From the NCBI GenBank assembly GCA_013396995.1, contig VWZP01002200.1, positions 794,166 through 858,165 on the forward strand: a stretch of DNA of 64,000 nt. Direction: 5' to 3'. The position numbers and the translations under genes were made by a program. Source of the DNA: Dicaeum eximium. Taxonomy: Eukaryota > Chordata > Aves > Passeriformes > Dicaeidae. The notes under the pieces were generated by a model. That model saw nothing but the letters and a program-made list of their open reading frames with translations. It searched no databases and was not told the DNA's origin. The first letter of the stretch is position 1, and every line of letters begins with the position of its first letter. Of this stretch, positions 62,164-64,000 are shown in pieces.

Positions 62164-62437
62164 TGTTGTAGGCATGCAGCTTGTGGTAATTGGGAGTGGG
62201 GCTGTGGCTGAGCCTCATCCCTGATGGGCTCCAGCTGTGTCAGACAGTGCCTGGTACTGAAGGCAATGAGCCATGGGGTGCTGAGGGGCACTGACCAACA
62301 CAGAAGGGCAGAGAGGGCACACAGGTGGAATGCATGGGAGATCAAGGGTTTAAAAGGTTGTACTGAGGAACAATAAAGAGCAGATGCTTACAGCCTTCTT
62401 TGGTGTTGGTTGTGGCTTCACTGTCCCTCTGCTGTAT
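62164..62437 (+). repeat. 3' LTR
   Basis: Right LTR, colinear with the left one apart from one single-base indel and about 14 substitutions. It is preceded by the polypurine tract and followed by ACTTA. Confidence 0.82.
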
Positions 62438-62442
62438 ACTTA

Positions 62443-64000
62443 TATTTTTCTACTGAGAGTATTTAATTTTGCCTTATTTAAGTAAAACTTTAGGGACAAG
62501 CCTTTAGAGAAGGGAAAATTGTAGGAGTGAGATTTTAAACAGAAGAAGAGATCTCATGAAATTTTTCTTCTCGCAAGATTGAGTATTACAAGATACTAAT
62601 TTTCTTTTGTAAATTATTAAGAACTGGAGGCAAGGAAGAGTATAATTACGCAGGGAGCTTCTTAATAGCTCTTGTATTCTGTTAAAACACTTCTGGTACA
62701 AATGCTGAGTCATTGGAAAGGAAAATTGCAGAATTATTTGCATACCTCCTAGAAGTTATCTTCTTGTTAAAATCAGGTAGCTGATGAACAAACATGGAAG
62801 ATAACAATGAACCTAGCATATAGGCTGCAAGGAACAATGCATAGTTAGAAGTTACATCCCTACAGAGAAGGTCTGTTTCTGCCTTATGCTTAGTGGAATA
62901 ACCCTCTGTGCTTGGAAGCTAGAATTTATTTGAATTTCAGTCAGACGCTTCTGATGCTCCACAGCCTTACTGCTGCTCCAGTGAGTGCTAGCCATGTCTG
63001 AGATTTACCTGCCGCAAAGATTGGCACCACCTCCAGGTGAGGTCTTGTGAGAGTGGAGTAGAGGGGGAAAATCACCTCCTTTGACCTGCTGGCATCTTTT
63101 GATGCAGCCCAGGACATGGTTGGCTTTCTGGGCTGTGAGTGCAATGCACACTGACAAGACATTCTTCACAAGGCTGTACTTTATATCCATTTATATCTGT
63201 TCATCCCTATCTGACATTCAGTTTTAGTGCAGTGTGGCATGAAATATCCTCTTTGCCACAGGTTGTGGTGGATGCTAAAGGTTTAGACTTGGAAGAAAAA
63301 AATAGAGTTGCAAGGTAAGAAATCATAGGTGGCCTTAAGAGCATGAAAATTCCCACTTGAACAGGTTCCTGCAGGCAGGAAGGTGGCACACAAGGAGTCT
63401 GGGTATGCATTTGCTCCTGTTTTCTCCTGGCCATTGTTGATGGCCTCTTGGAGAGCAGAGGCTGTGGTCACACACAGCCTGCAGTTGATGTCCTCTTGCA
63501 GCCCCCAGTCATTTGGGGGAGGATGTTAAATGCACTGCAGCAGCAAGGCAGTGCAGCTGATGGCAGCCTAGAAGGGCACAAGTGCTTGGGCACATCCCAG
63601 CTGCATTTGTGCCATGTACATGTGAGTCTCCTGCCATAAGTACAGGAGCTTTTCTTTCCACCTGAGTAATTGCAGGGTAAAACCAAGCAACATGGCACAG
63701 GACAGTCAAGAATGCTTCTGAGCTGCTTTTTGGCATGCTGGTGTGGGGTGGCACTGCTGAAAGCCTCTCCCTAAGGCAGGGGAGGCTCCTGCCTCCTGTG
63801 AGACTGGAATGCCCTAGGAATGGTTTGGCACTTGCCCACTGGCTGATTCGGCCAACTCGAACCTGCACAGCAGCAGGGCAGAGATGGACAGAGGGGGAAG
63901 AGCTGATTTTTCTAATGTTTTAGTCTCCCTGACCATTCCTGCAGGGAAGCAGTCAGCAGCACTGAGCAGACTGATGGGCTGTTGGTGCAAGTCTGGGTTT
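62443..64000. other. Terminal region; CR1 fragment only
   Basis: Apart from the CR1 fragment near 63000-63180 I see no exon or other feature up to the window end. Confidence 0.45.
62985..63180 (-). repeat. Diverged CR1 LINE fragment, minus orientation
   Basis: Phrases such as aatcacctcctttgacctgc, gatgcagcccaggacatggt and tggctttctgggctg match the reverse strand of the CR1 3' coding region. It is old, with many differences from the usual sequence. Confidence 0.75.

Larger units (their letters stand above)
60638..62437 (+). mobile_element. Compact non-autonomous LTR retrotransposon
   Basis: Two direct repeats of about 274 bp (60638-60912 and 62164-62437) both start TGTTGTAGGC and share a TTTAAAAGG box and AATAAA near their 3' ends. 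They flank 1.25 kb. A possible primer-binding site, TGGTGATTCAGCC, starts at 60913 right after the first LTR. A polypurine tract at 62142-62162 lies directly before the second LTR. ACTTA flanks both sides (60633-60637 and 62438-62442) as a 5-bp target duplication. The internal part is too short for gag-pol and shows no retroviral domain, so the element must have moved using another element's proteins. The LTRs differ at about 14 positions by eye (about 5%). Confidence 0.85.

Noticed and set aside
1..64000. tRNA, rRNA, intronic snoRNA and CRISPR candidates
   Set aside because: I looked for box C/D-like pairs in introns and for repeat-spacer patterns but found nothing with convincing partner motifs. 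A covariance-model scan would be decisive.

Overview
The window is vertebrate nuclear DNA, almost certainly from a bird. Genes are broken into many small exons with consensus splice sites, introns are compact, promoters sit in CpG islands, and the dispersed repeats are CR1 LINE tails plus LTR elements, as in avian genomes. Gene order matches the block SRP72 - ARL9 - THEGL (SPMAP2L) - HOPX - SPINK2 that I know from human 4q12. The last part of LEPROTL1 lies in front of it; in human that gene is on 8p12. Nothing points to a bacterial, plasmid or phage origin, and there are no CRISPR arrays or operons. All models were built by hand from translation, splice sites and phase; no alignment was run.

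Layout. 1-3.3 kb: last two coding exons and AU-rich 3' UTR of LEPROTL1 (+). 3.3-5.1 kb: no gene seen. 5.1-5.45 kb: CR1 tail, then a 33-bp minisatellite next to the SRP72 CpG promoter. 5.68-19.45 kb: complete 19-exon SRP72 (+), 669 codons, with one GC-AG intron and one U12-type intron. 21.6-26.3 kb: ARL9 (+), exon 1 cut by a 14-N gap. 27.3-35.8 kb: SPMAP2L/THEGL (+), eight exons carrying eight THEG motifs, 5' end uncertain. 37.3-40.9 kb: HOPX (-), two coding exons (73 codons) and a TATA/CArG promoter. 42.8-43.3 kb: probable solo LTR. 45.5-45.9 kb: orphan CpG island, possibly a distal HOPX promoter. 46-54 kb: no gene recognised. 54.2-58.5 kb: SPINK2 (-), three exons of a Kazal inhibitor; the signal-peptide exon is missing, probably in the 296-N gap at 58569-58864. 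60.6-62.4 kb: short non-autonomous LTR retrotransposon holding a suspicious tandem duplication joined by a single N. 63.0-63.2 kb: another CR1 fragment.

The genes do not form a pathway. LEPROTL1 acts in membrane trafficking, SRP72 in co-translational targeting to the ER, ARL9 is an atypical ARF-like GTPase, SPMAP2L and SPINK2 are sperm-associated, and HOPX is a non-DNA-binding homeodomain cofactor. I found no clearly undescribed system. The best leads are the unusual introns and TISU start of SRP72, the HOPX promoter architecture, the compact LTR element, and assembly defects that will mislead automatic annotation.
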